From Clostridia bacterium (lineage in GTDB: Bacteria; Bacillota; Clostridia; Oscillospirales; CAG-272), in assembly GCA_017540175.1 (NCBI GenBank), contig JAFYBN010000037.1, forward strand, positions 1 through 41,176: a DNA stretch of 41,176 nt, read 5' to 3'. Positions within the stretch are counted from its first letter, which is position 1; every line of letters begins with the position of its first letter. Both the position numbers and the translations under genes were made by a program. The notes below the pieces were generated by a model. It ran no database searches. It had not been told where the DNA came from and saw nothing but the letters and a program-made list of their open reading frames with translations. Below, one piece after another: positions 18,895 through 27,597 of the stretch.

Positions 18895-20151
18895 ATGGAG
18901 GAAGACAGAATCTATTACGTGTATGACCGCGTCTGCACCAAGGAAGTCAAGCAGACGGAGATCCTGCGCGAATACGGGGACATCCAGATTCGGGCGGAGA
19001 ATCCGTCGCGCGACCGTCTGTATCACAGCGAGTTCGCCGAAGCGCAGCGCAGGCGCGCGGCGCAGGCGAGAAAGAACGCCCCGAGCCGTCCGGGATACAC
19101 CGGCTCAAACGGCTCCGGCAGCGCGGGCGGCGCGGGATCCGAGCGGCACGCCGGCGGCCGCCGCGCGGGCGGCGCCTCGAAGGCGAACGTCGGCGCGAGT
19201 CACGCGTACACCTACCGCCCCGGCGCGCCGGAGGGCGGCGAGGCTGCACAGGAAGAGGGAAGGGGCCGCTTCGAGTGGTTCCGCAAGCTCTTCGAAACCC
19301 TGGAGGAAAAAGGCGAGGAGGACGTGACCGCGGCGAAAAAAGCGGCGATCGCGCTCAGAAAGATCAAGGAATACCGCCATATCATCGTCACCGTGCTCCT
19401 GCTCCTTCTGGTCACGGCGTTTGCCGCGTTCGCGGTCTATAAGCTCTTTTTCGTGATCAAGGACGTCTCCGTGACCGGAAACGAACTGTATGACGAGGAA
19501 GAGATCCTCGCGGCGTCCGCGATCCGCACGGGGGACAACCTCTATTCCTTCCGGGCTTCCGGCGCGGAAAGCCGGATCACCTTCCTCTGTCCCTACGTGA
19601 AGAGCGCGGAGGTGAGCCGGACGGTTCCCGACAAGGTTTCCATCGCCGTGACGGAGGACGAGGCGGTCTTTCGCGTGAACGTCTGGGGCGATACGGTCCT
19701 TCTGTCCGCAGGCCTCAGAGTGCTCGAGGTCCGCGGCGGCGAAGAGACGAAAGAGACGCCCGAAGGCCAGCCCGACGGCCTGCCTGCGGGCCTGATCGAG
19801 CTGATCCTGCCCGCGGTGGACAAGTCCGTGGCGGGACGCGTGCTCTCGTTCTCCGAGGAACGCTCCGAAAGATACATCCGCACCGTGCTCTCCGCCGTGC
19901 TCGCTTCCGATCTCTGCAGAGAGGGCATGCTCGATCAGATCGATCTGACCGACGAATACAAGATCACGATGAAGGCGTGCGGAAAGTACAGCCTCAAATG
20001 CGGCGACGAAAAGGACATGGAACGCAAGCTGAAATTCGGCTACGCGACCCTCACCTCGTCCGATTTTGACGCGGGACTCTGCGCGAGCATCGACCTCAGC
20101 GTCGCGGGAGAGGCGAGCATCCTGTACGATTACACCTCGCAGGGCAGCTGA
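18895..20151 (+). CDS. ftsQ: Cell division protein FtsQ/DivIB with long N-terminal tail
   Basis: FtsQ/DivIB links early and late division proteins and forms a complex with FtsL and DivIC outside the membrane. The 418-residue bitopic protein has about 160 N-terminal residues, low-complexity and Gly/Ala/Arg-rich in the centre, a membrane helix (about 163-186), then a POTRA domain (VSVTGNELYDEEEILAASAI near 190) and the beta domain. The start ATG follows AAGGAGG with ideal spacing. It lies in the standard place between murG and ftsZ, but no ftsA follows. Sequence divergence is normal for this family. Confidence 0.88.
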   Translation: MEEDRIYYVYDRVCTKEVKQTEILREYGDIQIRAENPSRDRLYHSEFAEAQRRRAAQARKNAPSRPGYTGSNGSGSAGGAGSERHAGGRRAGGASKANVGASHAYTYRPGAPEGGEAAQEEGRGRFEWFRKLFETLEEKGEEDVTAAKKAAIALRKIKEYRHIIVTVLLLLLVTAFAAFAVYKLFFVIKDVSVTGNELYDEEEILAASAIRTGDNLYSFRASGAESRITFLCPYVKSAEVSRTVPDKVSIAVTEDEAVFRVNVWGDTVLLSAGLRVLEVRGGEETKETPEGQPDGLPAGLIELILPAVDKSVAGRVLSFSEERSERYIRTVLSAVLASDLCREGMLDQIDLTDEYKITMKACGKYSLKCGDEKDMERKLKFGYATLTSSDFDAGLCASIDLSVAGEASILYDYTSQGS

Positions 20152-20249
20152 GCGGCCTCCTTTTTCGCGCGGATTCGTTGAAAAGGAACGCGAATCGTGA
20201 AAACGGACCGTAAATTTGCGATTTTTTTGTGATTTTTTTTCGAAACCTA

Positions 20250-20283
20250 TTGAAATGACGGCAATTTTCGTGTATGATATAAT
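20250..20283 (+). promoter_or_regulatory. Promoter of ftsZ
   Basis: Two overlapping readings exist. TTGAAA (20250-20255) pairs with TATGAT (20273-20278) at 17 bases. Alternatively TGATATAAT (20275-20283) is a perfect extended -10 box that needs no good -35. The 150-base gap before ftsZ is A/T-rich, so ftsZ can be transcribed apart from the upstream cluster. Confidence 0.8.
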
Positions 20284-20340
20284 GTAAGGTAGTATAGGAA
20301 TCACAGTATGCCAAAATTCGCACAGGGAGGGCACTTCGAT

Positions 20341-21543
20341 ATGCCATATGAATTTGATGATACCAATTATGAGAGCGGCGTAAATATAAAAGTAATCGGC
20401 GTCGGCGGAGGCGGCAACAACGCGGTCAACCGCATGACGGGCGATCCGGTGAACGGCGTGGAATTCATCGCCATCAACACCGATATGCAGGCGCTCCATA
20501 AATCCAACGCGACGACGAAGATCGTGATCGGCGAGAAAATCACCAAGGGTCACGGCGCGGGCTCCAATCCCGACATCGGCGCGAAGGCGGCTGAGGAAAG
20601 CGAAGAGGCCATCACCGCGGCGATCGAAGGCGCGGACATGGTCTTTGTCACCACGGGCATGGGCGGCGGCACCGGCACGGGCGCGGCTCCCGTCGTGGCG
20701 CGCATCGCGAAGAGCCTCGGCATCCTTACGGTCGGCATCGTCACCAAGCCCTTCGGATTTGAAGGCAAGCGGAGAATGGATCAGGCGGAGATCGGCATCG
20801 AAAAGCTCAAGGATTACGTCGATTCTCTGATCATCATTCCGAACGAGAAGCTGCTTTCCATCGGCGAGAAGATCACCCTGATGAACGCGTTCCAGATCGC
20901 GGACGACGTGCTCAACCACGGCGTGCGCTCCATCTCCCGCCTCATCAACGAGCCGCAGTACATCAACCTCGACTTCGCGGACGTCACCTCCGTCATGCAG
21001 GACGCGGGCTACGCGCACATGGGCATCGGCGAGGCGTCCGGCAAGGACAAGGCGACCGAAGCGGCGAAGGCGGCGATCTCCAGCCCCCTGCTCGAAACCA
21101 CGATCACCGGTGCGACCGGCGTGCTCATCAGCATCACGGCGTCCCCGGACATCGCGCTCGACGACATCAACATCGCGTCCGAGCTCATCCGTTCCGAAGC
21201 GGCGGAAGACGCGAACATCATCTGGGGCGCGGGCTTTGACGACTCCCTCGAGGACACCATGCGCGTCACCATCATCGCGACCGGCTTCCAGAACAAGAGC
21301 GAAATGGACAAGACCTTCCAGAAGAAGGATCCCATCCGTCCCGTCGCTTCCGGCAAGATCGTGAACGGCGTGAAGGATACCCACATCGCGGACGGCACGG
21401 TGAAGAAGCCTCCGGTCAAGAGACCGCAGCCGGAAGAAAAGCCGGGCGATGACGCCCCGATCTCCGACGAGGACTTCAACGAGATTCTGAAGATGCTCAA
21501 CGCCGGCAAGAATCAGAACAATGGCGGCGGCCAGAGATATTGA
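20341..21543 (+). CDS. ftsZ: Cell division GTPase FtsZ
   Basis: FtsZ is the tubulin homologue that forms the Z-ring. The protein is 400 residues from the ATG at 20341, chosen because AGGGAGG (20324-20330) lies 10 bases upstream; an in-frame ATG at 20308 has no such site. Visible motifs are [15 protein letters not shown], the tubulin signature [15 protein letters not shown] and the T7 catalytic loop NLDFADV. A linker rich in Pro and Lys leads to a C-terminal peptide [18 protein letters not shown], followed by a short Asn/Gly/Gln tail. That peptide differs from the common IPxFLRR type used to bind FtsA and SepF. ftsA is absent from the cluster. Confidence 0.97.
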   Translation: MPYEFDDTNYESGVNIKVIGVGGGGNNAVNRMTGDPVNGVEFIAINTDMQALHKSNATTKIVIGEKITKGHGAGSNPDIGAKAAEESEEAITAAIEGADMVFVTTGMGGGTGTGAAPVVARIAKSLGILTVGIVTKPFGFEGKRRMDQAEIGIEKLKDYVDSLIIIPNEKLLSIGEKITLMNAFQIADDVLNHGVRSISRLINEPQYINLDFADVTSVMQDAGYAHMGIGEASGKDKATEAAKAAISSPLLETTITGATGVLISITASPDIALDDINIASELIRSEAAEDANIIWGAGFDDSLEDTMRVTIIATGFQNKSEMDKTFQKKDPIRPVASGKIVNGVKDTHIADGTVKKPPVKRPQPEEKPGDDAPISDEDFNEILKMLNAGKNQNNGGGQRY

Positions 21544-21561
21544 TCGAATCGGACAATTTGC

Positions 21562-21593
21562 GGGAGGAGCTTTCCGGGCGGGAAGCTCCTCCC
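21562..21593 (+). terminator. Intrinsic terminator after ftsZ
   Basis: GGGAGGAGCTT (21562-21572) pairs with AAGCTCCTCCC (21583-21593) over 11 bases, and the stem can continue inward with TCC/GGG pairs. It is followed by TGTGTGTTTGT and lies 19 bases after the ftsZ stop. It closes the dcw transcript. Confidence 0.85.
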
Positions 21594-21703
21594 TGTGTGT
21601 TTGTGCGGGCTCCCCTTCTTTTTTTGTTGTCCGCGCCTAAAAAAACGCGGCGCGGACTCCCGGATTTTCTCCATCCGGGCGGAGGAAATTTTCGCAAAAA
21701 CTG

Positions 21704-21732
21704 TTGATTCCCGCAAGGAAATGTGGTATATT
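21704..21732 (+). promoter_or_regulatory. Promoter of pgk
   Basis: TTGATT (21704-21709), a 17-base spacer, then TGGTATATT with the extended -10 TG at 21724-21725 and the -10 hexamer at 21727-21732. The pgk ribosome-binding site AGGAGAG follows 30 bases later. Confidence 0.85.
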
Positions 21733-21772
21733 ATCTTAGTATGCAAAAAATATCAAAAGCAGGAGAGAAACC

Positions 21773-22972
21773 ATGACTTACAACAAGAAATCCGTAGAAG
21801 ACGTCAACGTAGCCGGCAAGAAAGTCCTTGTCCGCTGCGACTTCAACGTCCCGCTGAAGGACGGCGTCATCACCGACGAAAACCGCATCACCGGCGCGCT
21901 CCCGACGATCAACTACCTCCGTGGCCACGGCGCGAAGGTCATCCTCTGCTCCCACCTCGGCAGACCGAAGGGCGAATTCAACATGAAGTATTCTCTCGCG
22001 CCCGTGGCGAAGCGGCTCTCCGAACGCCTCGGCGTCGAGGTCCCGCTTGCCGCCGACGTCATCGGCGAGGACGCGCAGGCGAAGGCCGCCGCTCTGAAGG
22101 ACGGCGACGTGATGCTCATCGAAAACGTCCGCTTCCATAAGGAAGAGGAAAAGAACGACCCCGAATTCGCGAAGAAGCTCGCCGCGCTGGCGGGCGACGA
22201 CGGCATTTTCGTCAACGACGCGTTCGGCACCGCGCACAGAGCGCACGCTTCCACGGCGGGCGTCGCCGACTACCTCCCGGCGGTCTGCGGCTACCTGATC
22301 CAGAAGGAAATCTCCGTCATGGGCAAGGCGCTCGAGGACCCGGCCCGTCCGTTCGTGGCGATCCTCGGCGGCGCGAAGGTCTCCGATAAGATCGGCGTCA
22401 TCAACAACCTCATCGAAAAGGTCGACACCCTCATCATCGGCGGCGCGATGGCGTACACCTTCTTCCGCGCGCTCGGCAGCACCACCGGCTCCTCCCTCTG
22501 CGAAGAGGACAAGCTCGATCTCGCGACCGAACTGATGGCCAAGGCGAGAGCGAAGGGCGTCGCGTTCATTCTCCCCGTCGACAACGTCATCGGCAGAGAA
22601 TACAAGGAAGACACCACCTTCATGCGCATTTACTCCGACTCCATTCCGGACGGCTGGATGGGTCTTGACATCGGCGAAAAGACGCAGGAACTCTACGCGA
22701 AGACCATCATCGGCGCCGGCACGGTCGTTTGGAACGGCCCGATGGGCGTTTCCGAATGGGAGAACTTCTCCTCCGGTACCCGCGCGGTCGCGAAGGCGGT
22801 CGCGGAAAGCGGCGCGGTCTCCATCATCGGCGGCGGCGACTCCGCGGCGGCGGTCGAGCAGCTCGGCTACGCGGACAAGATGACCCACATTTCCACGGGC
22901 GGCGGCGCGTCGCTCGAATTCCTCGAAGGCCTCGAACTTCCCGGCATCGCCTGCCTCGAAGACAAGGAATAA
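21773..22972 (+). CDS. pgk: Phosphoglycerate kinase
   Basis: Glycolytic enzyme that makes ATP from 1,3-bisphosphoglycerate and ADP. The 399-residue monomeric kinase shows the N-terminal signature [12 protein letters not shown] with the substrate-binding Arg and Asp-x-Asn, [31 protein letters not shown], then the nucleotide-binding half with [22 protein letters not shown] and the late [10 protein letters not shown] and [13 protein letters not shown]. Length is typical. tpiA follows after 99 bases, and the pair is probably co-transcribed. Codon use is strongly biased, as expected for an abundant enzyme. Confidence 0.98.
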   Translation: MTYNKKSVEDVNVAGKKVLVRCDFNVPLKDGVITDENRITGALPTINYLRGHGAKVILCSHLGRPKGEFNMKYSLAPVAKRLSERLGVEVPLAADVIGEDAQAKAAALKDGDVMLIENVRFHKEEEKNDPEFAKKLAALAGDDGIFVNDAFGTAHRAHASTAGVADYLPAVCGYLIQKEISVMGKALEDPARPFVAILGGAKVSDKIGVINNLIEKVDTLIIGGAMAYTFFRALGSTTGSSLCEEDKLDLATELMAKARAKGVAFILPVDNVIGREYKEDTTFMRIYSDSIPDGWMGLDIGEKTQELYAKTIIGAGTVVWNGPMGVSEWENFSSGTRAVAKAVAESGAVSIIGGGDSAAAVEQLGYADKMTHISTGGGASLEFLEGLELPGIACLEDKE

Positions 22973-23071
22973 GCGCGGGGAACGCTGAAACCAGAACTGA
23001 CCCGGCGGGGGACGGCAAAGCGGCCGTCCTCCGCTGACTCATGATTGCAGATTATATAAGGAGAGATGGAA

Positions 23072-23842
23072 ATGAAAAAAGAATCCCGCAAGGTCATTAT
23101 CGCCGGCAACTGGAAAATGAACAAGACCCCCTCCGAAACGAAGGTCGCCGTGGCTGAGACCGCAAAGCTCACCTCCGGCAAGTGCGGCTGCGAGGTCGTC
23201 CTCTGCGTTCCGTTCGTCGACATCGCGGCGGCGACGGAAGCGGCGAAGGGCACGAACGTCAAGATCGGCGCGCAGAACGTCCACTTCAAAGCGAGCGGCG
23301 CGTACACCGGCGAGATTTCCGCCGCCATGCTCTGCGAATGCGGCGTGGAATATGTCATCGTCGGCCATTCCGAGAGACGGCAGTATTTCGGCGAAACGGA
23401 CGAGACCGTCAACCTGAGGACCCGCGCCGCGCTGGACGCCGGGCTGAAGGTCATCCTCTGCCTCGGTGAAGTGCTCGAGCAGCGTCAGGCGGGCATCACG
23501 GAAGAGATCGTTTCGATGCAGACCAAGCTCGATCTCGCCGGCATCCCCGCGGAGCAGATGAAGAACGTCGTCATCGCCTATGAGCCCGTCTGGGCGATCG
23601 GCACCGGACTCACCGCCACGCCGGAGCAGGCGGAGGAAGTCTGCGCCATGATCCGTAAGGTCGTCGCCGGACTTTATACACCCGAGATTGCCGAGGCGCT
23701 CACCATCCAGTACGGCGGCAGCATGAACGACGGCAACGCCGCGGAGCTGCTCGCGAAGCTTGACGTGGACGGCGGCCTCATCGGCGGCGCGTCCCTCGTG
23801 CCCGAGAAGTTCGCGAAGATCGTCGACGCCGCGCAGGCATAA
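23072..23842 (+). CDS. tpiA: Triose-phosphate isomerase
   Basis: TpiA interconverts dihydroxyacetone phosphate and glyceraldehyde 3-phosphate. The protein is 256 residues from the ATG at 23072. That start is preferred over the in-frame ATG at 23066 because AAGGAGAG (23058-23065) lies seven bases before it, while it abuts the earlier ATG. The catalytic residues are present: Lys in AGNWKMNK, His in VIVGHSERRQYF and Glu in AYEPVWAIGTG. The phosphate-gripping IQYGGSMN and GGASL close the barrel. The last 59 bases of the gene recur as a remnant at 27288-27346, between the two kinase genes. Confidence 0.98.
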   Translation: MKKESRKVIIAGNWKMNKTPSETKVAVAETAKLTSGKCGCEVVLCVPFVDIAAATEAAKGTNVKIGAQNVHFKASGAYTGEISAAMLCECGVEYVIVGHSERRQYFGETDETVNLRTRAALDAGLKVILCLGEVLEQRQAGITEEIVSMQTKLDLAGIPAEQMKNVVIAYEPVWAIGTGLTATPEQAEEVCAMIRKVVAGLYTPEIAEALTIQYGGSMNDGNAAELLAKLDVDGGLIGGASLVPEKFAKIVDAAQA

Positions 23843-23882
23843 GCGCACAGGGTGCGAGACAAACAGAAAACGAACAGGACGG

Positions 23883-23935
23883 ACTGCGGTCGTCGGGAAG
23901 GGAGCGATCCCCCGAAGACCGCGGTTCTATTTTTT
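23883..23935 (+). terminator. Intrinsic terminator after tpiA
   Basis: ACTGCGGTC (23883-23891) pairs with GACCGCGGT (23917-23925) and, after one mismatch, TCGGG (23893-23897) pairs with CCCGA (23911-23915). TTCTATTTTTT follows. A nearly identical hairpin lies at 27388-27440 in copy 2. Confidence 0.88.
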
Positions 23936-24013
23936 GGGCTTCAAAGCGGACGAGGGAATGAGCCGCTCGGGGCATGAAATCGGTGAAAGTCCCGCACAGC
24001 CCGAAAATAACGG

Positions 24014-24042
24014 TTGAATTCGTTTCACGAATGTGCTATAAT
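24014..24042 (+). promoter_or_regulatory. Promoter of receptor-like kinase gene 1
   Basis: TTGAAT (24014-24019), 17-base spacer, TGCTATAAT with the hexamer at 24037-24042. The same promoter core is kept in copy 2, which shows that promoter and gene were duplicated together. Confidence 0.88.
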
Positions 24043-24091
24043 ATTCGGGAATCCGGACGAAATGAAGGTTTTCCGGAAGGAGGGAGCGCGC

Positions 24092-27000
24092 ATGGTCGAG
24101 TTCGCGAAAGTCATATCGCTGGTATGGCCGCAGTGGCAGGTAGAGAAGCTGCTCGGGAAAGGTTCGTACGGAAGAGTGTATCAGGTCGTGCGCAGGGAGC
24201 AAGGCGCCGAGACGCGATCCGCGGTCAAGATCATCTCCGTGCCGCCGGATCCCGCCGAGGCGGATAACCTTCGCGCGAAGGGAATGAAAGAGGATGAGAT
24301 CGTCGGATATTACCGGAAAATCGCTACGGATTTCGGTAAGGAGATCGAAATGCTCCGTGCGGTTCAGGCCTCTCCTCACGTCGTCGGTCTGGAGGATTAC
24401 AAAGTTGTTCAGTCCCGCAGCGCGGCAATGTGGTTCATCCTGATACGGATGGAGCTTCTGACCCCGTTCCAGCAGTACGCGGCGGAGCATCCCCTGCCGG
24501 AGCGGGAGGTGATCCGGCTGGGGATCGAAATGTGCGAAGCGCTGGAGGGCTGCCACGCGAAGAACATCATCCACCGCGACATCAAGCCGCAGAATATCTT
24601 CGCGGACAAAAACGGCTCCTTCAAGCTCGGGGATTTCGGCATCGCCCGCCGCATGGAGGGCATGACGGTTGTCATGCCGCAGAAGGGGACCTTCGGATAT
24701 ATGGCCCCCGAGGTCGCCGCGGGACGGAAATACAACAAGAAAGCGGATATTTGCTCGCTCGGACTGGTCATGTATCAGCTGGCGAATGGTGGAAAGGCGC
24801 CGTTCATCCTGACGGCGGAGGATCAGCACGATCCGATCAGGCGGGACGAAGCCATGCGCCGCAGGCTGTCGGGAGAAAGGCTGCCCGCGCCATCAGCGGC
24901 GTCTCCGGAGCTCGCAAGAATTATTCTGAAGGCATGCGAATACGACCCGGAAAAGCGGATCGAAAGCGCCGCGGAGCTGAAAAGCGCTCTTCTGCGGCTT
25001 GCGGATCAAAAAAAAATCGCCGGGAACAGCTCGGGCGCTTTGGCAGTGGGAGCTGTTTCTGCGGATGTTTCGCTCCGGGAAGCCGAAAAAGTGCGCAAGC
25101 CCAGCGAAACCGCCGGGGGAGCGCGCGACGGTGCCGGACCGGATGGGGCGAACCCCTCCGCACGGGCGTGGAAGAAAGGGGGCAAGCTCCCTTATATCGC
25201 GGTGTTCGCGGCGCTCGCCGTCGTTCTGATCGGCGGTCTGATCGCGGTGATCGCGAATCTGCCGCCGCGCCGACACGCCAGGGCTGAAGAATTCCCGGTT
25301 GAAACAAGGGCGGACCGGGACGCCCCGAAGCCCGCGAACCAAGCCGGGGCGGAAACGGAAGCACCCGAAACCGCTCCGCCGGAAACCGAGCCGCAGGAGA
25401 CCGAGCCGCCGGAGACCGCGGTTGGGGAAGCGCCGAAGCACGATGCGCAGGATGAAGTCCCGCCCGTCCCGGTACCTCCGGACGGTGTTCAGTTCCTGCG
25501 GGTGAAGGCCAGCGGTCAGTGTGGGGATTCTCTGTTCTGGATACTGATGGCGGATCCGTTGGACGACGAGACCGATGAGCTCATCATATATGGAACGGGA
25601 AGAATGTGGGATTATCAAAATTTGTATTCCACAGGGGTCAGTTATTTGCTTATAGGGAGTCCGTGGTATTTGAGTTTAGAGCGAAACACCAGAGTGACAT
25701 TTGAAGACGGAATCACGCATATCGGAAACAACGCGTTTAATTTCAGCTCTAGTCTTATCGGAATTACTCTTGTCGGAGAACTTGTGATCCCGGACAGCGT
25801 GACGACGATCGGAGATCGTGCGTTTAGCGGCTGCAGCGGCTTCGACAGCCTGACGATATCTCCCAGCGTGACGACGATCGGAGAATGGGCGTTTTCCGAA
25901 TGCAGCGGCTTCACCGGCAGCCTGACGATCCCGGACGGGGTGACGTCGATCGGAAACGACGCGTTTTCCCGCTGCAACGGCTTCACGGGCAGTCTGACGA
26001 TCCCGGACAGCGTGACGACGATCGGAGATTATGCATTTTCCGGCTGCAGCGGCTTCACGGGCGGCGTGACGATCGGGAACGGTTTGGAGTCGATCGGAGT
26101 TACTGTGTTCGGTAGTCCGGGATTGACTTCGATCGAGGTTTCGCAAGGGAACAAGAATTTCATTTCCTATCACGGGGTACTGTACACCGCGGACGGCAAA
26201 ACACTTGTTGAATGTCTTGGCGGCATGACGGTGTTTCCCGAGTACCATCCATTGTGTGAGATCATCGGAGATCATGCGTTTTACGATTGCGACGGATTCA
26301 CGGGCAGTCTGGCGATCCCGAACAGTGTGACGACGATCGGAAATCACGCGTTTTCCGGCTGCAGCGGCTTCACCGGCAGCCTGACGATATCTCCCAGCGT
26401 GACGACGATCGGAAATCACGCGTTTTCCGGCTGCAGCGGCTTCGACAGCCTGACGATATCTCCCAGCGTGACGACGATCGGAGAATGGGCGTTTTCCGAA
26501 TGCAGCGGCTTCACCGGCAGCCTGACGATATCTCCCAGCGTGACGACGATCGGAGAATGGGCGTTTGTCGGCTGCGATGGCTTCACCGGCAGCCTGACGA
26601 TCCCGAACAGCGTGAGGACGATCGAAGATCATGCATTTTCCGGCTGCAGAGGCTTCACGGGCAGTGTGACGATCGGGAACGGTTTGGAGGCGATCGGAAT
26701 TTCTGTGTTCCCGGATTATTGTCCGGGAGTGACCTCGATCGAGGTTTCGCAAGGAAACAAGAATTTCATTTCCTATAACGGGGTACTGTATACCGCGGAC
26801 GGCAAAATACTTGTTGAATGTCCTGCCGGCATGACGGTGTTTCCCGAGTGTCATCCATTATGTGAGATCATCAGAGATTCTGCGTTTGTCGGCTGCAGCA
26901 GCTTCACCGGCAGCCTGACGATCCCGAACAGTGTGACGACGATCGGAGAATCGGCGTTTTCCGGCTGCAGCGGCTTCACCGGCAGCCTGACGATATCTCC

Positions 27001-27277
27001 CAGCGTGACGACGATCGGAGATTTTGCGTTTTACGACTGCAGCGGCTTCACCGGCAGCCTGACGATCCCGGACAGCGTGACGTCGATCGGATGGAGGGCG
27101 TTTTCCGACTGCAGCGGCTTCACGGGCAGCCTGACGATCCCGGCGAGCGTGACGTCGATCGGGGCTTGGGCATTCGAAGACTGCAGCGGCTTCACCGGCA
27201 CCCTGACGATCGAAAACAGCGATGCGGATATTGCGGACAGCGCCTTCTACCGCTGCAATTTCTCGAATTATCCGTAA
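24092..27277 (+). CDS. Receptor-like Ser/Thr protein kinase with BspA-type LRR ectodomain, copy 1
   Basis: A 1061-residue transmembrane kinase. The start ATG follows GGAAGGAGGGAG and aligns with copy 2. Residues 1-310 are a Hanks-type kinase with all key residues: glycine loop GKGSYGRV (22-29), K46, the probable alpha-C Glu E84, HRD 161-163, DFG 181-183 and the TFGYMAPEV segment. A juxtamembrane linker leads to a helix at about 366-389 and a stalk rich in Glu, Pro and Thr. The ectodomain begins with a BspA-like CGDSLFWIL...YGTGRMWDY block (about 480-508). About 19 leucine-rich repeats of the TpLRR type (TIPDSVTTIGDYAFSGCSG, 24-residue period) follow, to a CNFSNYP end. It probably senses something outside the cell and phosphorylates cytoplasmic targets. 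Ligand and targets are unknown; no phosphatase gene is nearby. Confidence 0.9.
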   Translation: MVEFAKVISLVWPQWQVEKLLGKGSYGRVYQVVRREQGAETRSAVKIISVPPDPAEADNLRAKGMKEDEIVGYYRKIATDFGKEIEMLRAVQASPHVVGLEDYKVVQSRSAAMWFILIRMELLTPFQQYAAEHPLPEREVIRLGIEMCEALEGCHAKNIIHRDIKPQNIFADKNGSFKLGDFGIARRMEGMTVVMPQKGTFGYMAPEVAAGRKYNKKADICSLGLVMYQLANGGKAPFILTAEDQHDPIRRDEAMRRRLSGERLPAPSAASPELARIILKACEYDPEKRIESAAELKSALLRLADQKKIAGNSSGALAVGAVSADVSLREAEKVRKPSETAGGARDGAGPDGANPSARAWKKGGKLPYIAVFAALAVVLIGGLIAVIANLPPRRHARAEEFPVETRADRDAPKPANQAGAETEAPETAPPETEPQETEPPETAVGEAPKHDAQDEVPPVPVPPDGVQFLRVKASGQCGDSLFWILMADPLDDETDELIIYGTGRMWDYQNLYSTGVSYLLIGSPWYLSLERNTRVTFEDGITHIGNNAFNFSSSLIGITLVGELVIPDSVTTIGDRAFSGCSGFDSLTISPSVTTIGEWAFSECSGFTGSLTIPDGVTSIGNDAFSRCNGFTGSLTIPDSVTTIGDYAFSGCSGFTGGVTIGNGLESIGVTVFGSPGLTSIEVSQGNKNFISYHGVLYTADGKTLVECLGGMTVFPEYHPLCEIIGDHAFYDCDGFTGSLAIPNSVTTIGNHAFSGCSGFTGSLTISPSVTTIGNHAFSGCSGFDSLTISPSVTTIGEWAFSECSGFTGSLTISPSVTTIGEWAFVGCDGFTGSLTIPNSVRTIEDHAFSGCRGFTGSVTIGNGLEAIGISVFPDYCPGVTSIEVSQGNKNFISYNGVLYTADGKILVECPAGMTVFPECHPLCEIIRDSAFVGCSSFTGSLTIPNSVTTIGESAFSGCSGFTGSLTISPSVTTIGDFAFYDCSGFTGSLTIPDSVTSIGWRAFSDCSGFTGSLTIPASVTSIGAWAFEDCSGFTGTLTIENSDADIADSAFYRCNFSNYP
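25790..27255 (+). repeat. 72-base LRR-coding repeats of kinase 1
   Basis: Near-identical units of 72 bases (69 in some) encode the LRRs; GCTGCAGCGGCTTCACCGGC and close variants recur throughout. On top of this, a larger block containing the GNGLE.IG...VSQGNKNFISY...HPLCEII segment occurs twice (about 26060-26290 and 26660-26896), 600 bases apart at its start and 606 at its end because of a two-codon insertion. The low divergence indicates recent expansion or conversion. Confidence 0.88.
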
Positions 27278-27287
27278 TCTCTCCCGC

Positions 27288-27346
27288 GCGGCGCGTCCCT
27301 CGTGCCCGAGAAGTTCGCGAAGATCGTCGACGCGGCGCAGGGCTGA
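27288..27346 (+). pseudogene. Remnant of the tpiA 3' end
   Basis: These 59 bases match the last 59 bases of tpiA (23784-23842) except for about four changes. They encode the same C-terminal residues (ASLVPEKFAKIVDAAQ) followed by a stop, without any start or upstream tpiA sequence. It is a non-functional scar of the tandem duplication. Confidence 0.9.
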
Positions 27347-27387
27347 GCCCGAAGGGCGTGTGTCGAACAAAAAACGCAACAGGACGG

Positions 27388-27440
27388 ACTGCGGTCATCG
27401 GGAAGGGAGCGATCCCCCGAAGACCGCGGTCCTCTTTTTT
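27388..27440 (+). terminator. Duplicated terminator between the kinase genes
   Basis: Copy of the tpiA terminator: ACTGCGGTC...GACCGCGGT followed by CCTCTTTTTT. In its new place it can end the transcript of kinase gene 1 about 110 bases after its stop. Confidence 0.88.
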
Positions 27441-27523
27441 GCCGCGAAAAGGATGCGGAATGCGCCCCACAGGCGTGGAAACGCCGACGGCACGGCATGG
27501 ATCGGAAATCCGGAAAAGAAAAG

Positions 27524-27552
27524 TTGAATTCGCTTTGCGGGTGTGCTATAAT
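27524..27552 (+). promoter_or_regulatory. Promoter of receptor-like kinase gene 2
   Basis: TTGAAT (27524-27529), 17-base spacer, TGCTATAAT with the hexamer at 27547-27552. It is identical in its core boxes to the promoter of copy 1, so both kinases are likely made under the same basal control. Confidence 0.88.
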
Positions 27553-27597
27553 AAGAACCGGAACAAAACACAGGTTTTTCGAAAGGGGGAAGCGCAC

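Larger units (their letters stand above)
23784..27287 (+). repeat. Segmental tandem duplication, copy 1
   Basis: This unit begins at GCGGCGCGT (23784-23792) inside the tpiA 3' end. It holds the tpiA end, its terminator, a promoter and kinase gene 1. The same order recurs in copy 2 (27288-30058). GCGGCGCGT is found at the start of copy 1, at the junction (27288) and just after copy 2 (30059-30067), so the duplication is bounded by a 9-base shared word. Unit lengths are 3504 and 2771 bases; the difference comes mostly from LRR number. Confidence 0.85.

Noticed and set aside
20172-20196. Terminator between ftsQ and ftsZ (GATTCG...CGAATC)
   Set aside because: Only six pairs with a 13-base loop and no T run directly after the stem.
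20308-20340. Earlier ATG for ftsZ at 20308
   Set aside because: No ribosome-binding site precedes it, and the strong AGGGAGG lies inside this stretch, ten bases before ATG 20341.
25790-27255. CRISPR-like regular repeats
   Set aside because: The repeats are contiguous coding units with a 72-base period and no unique spacers; they encode LRRs in one continuous frame, and no cas gene is present.
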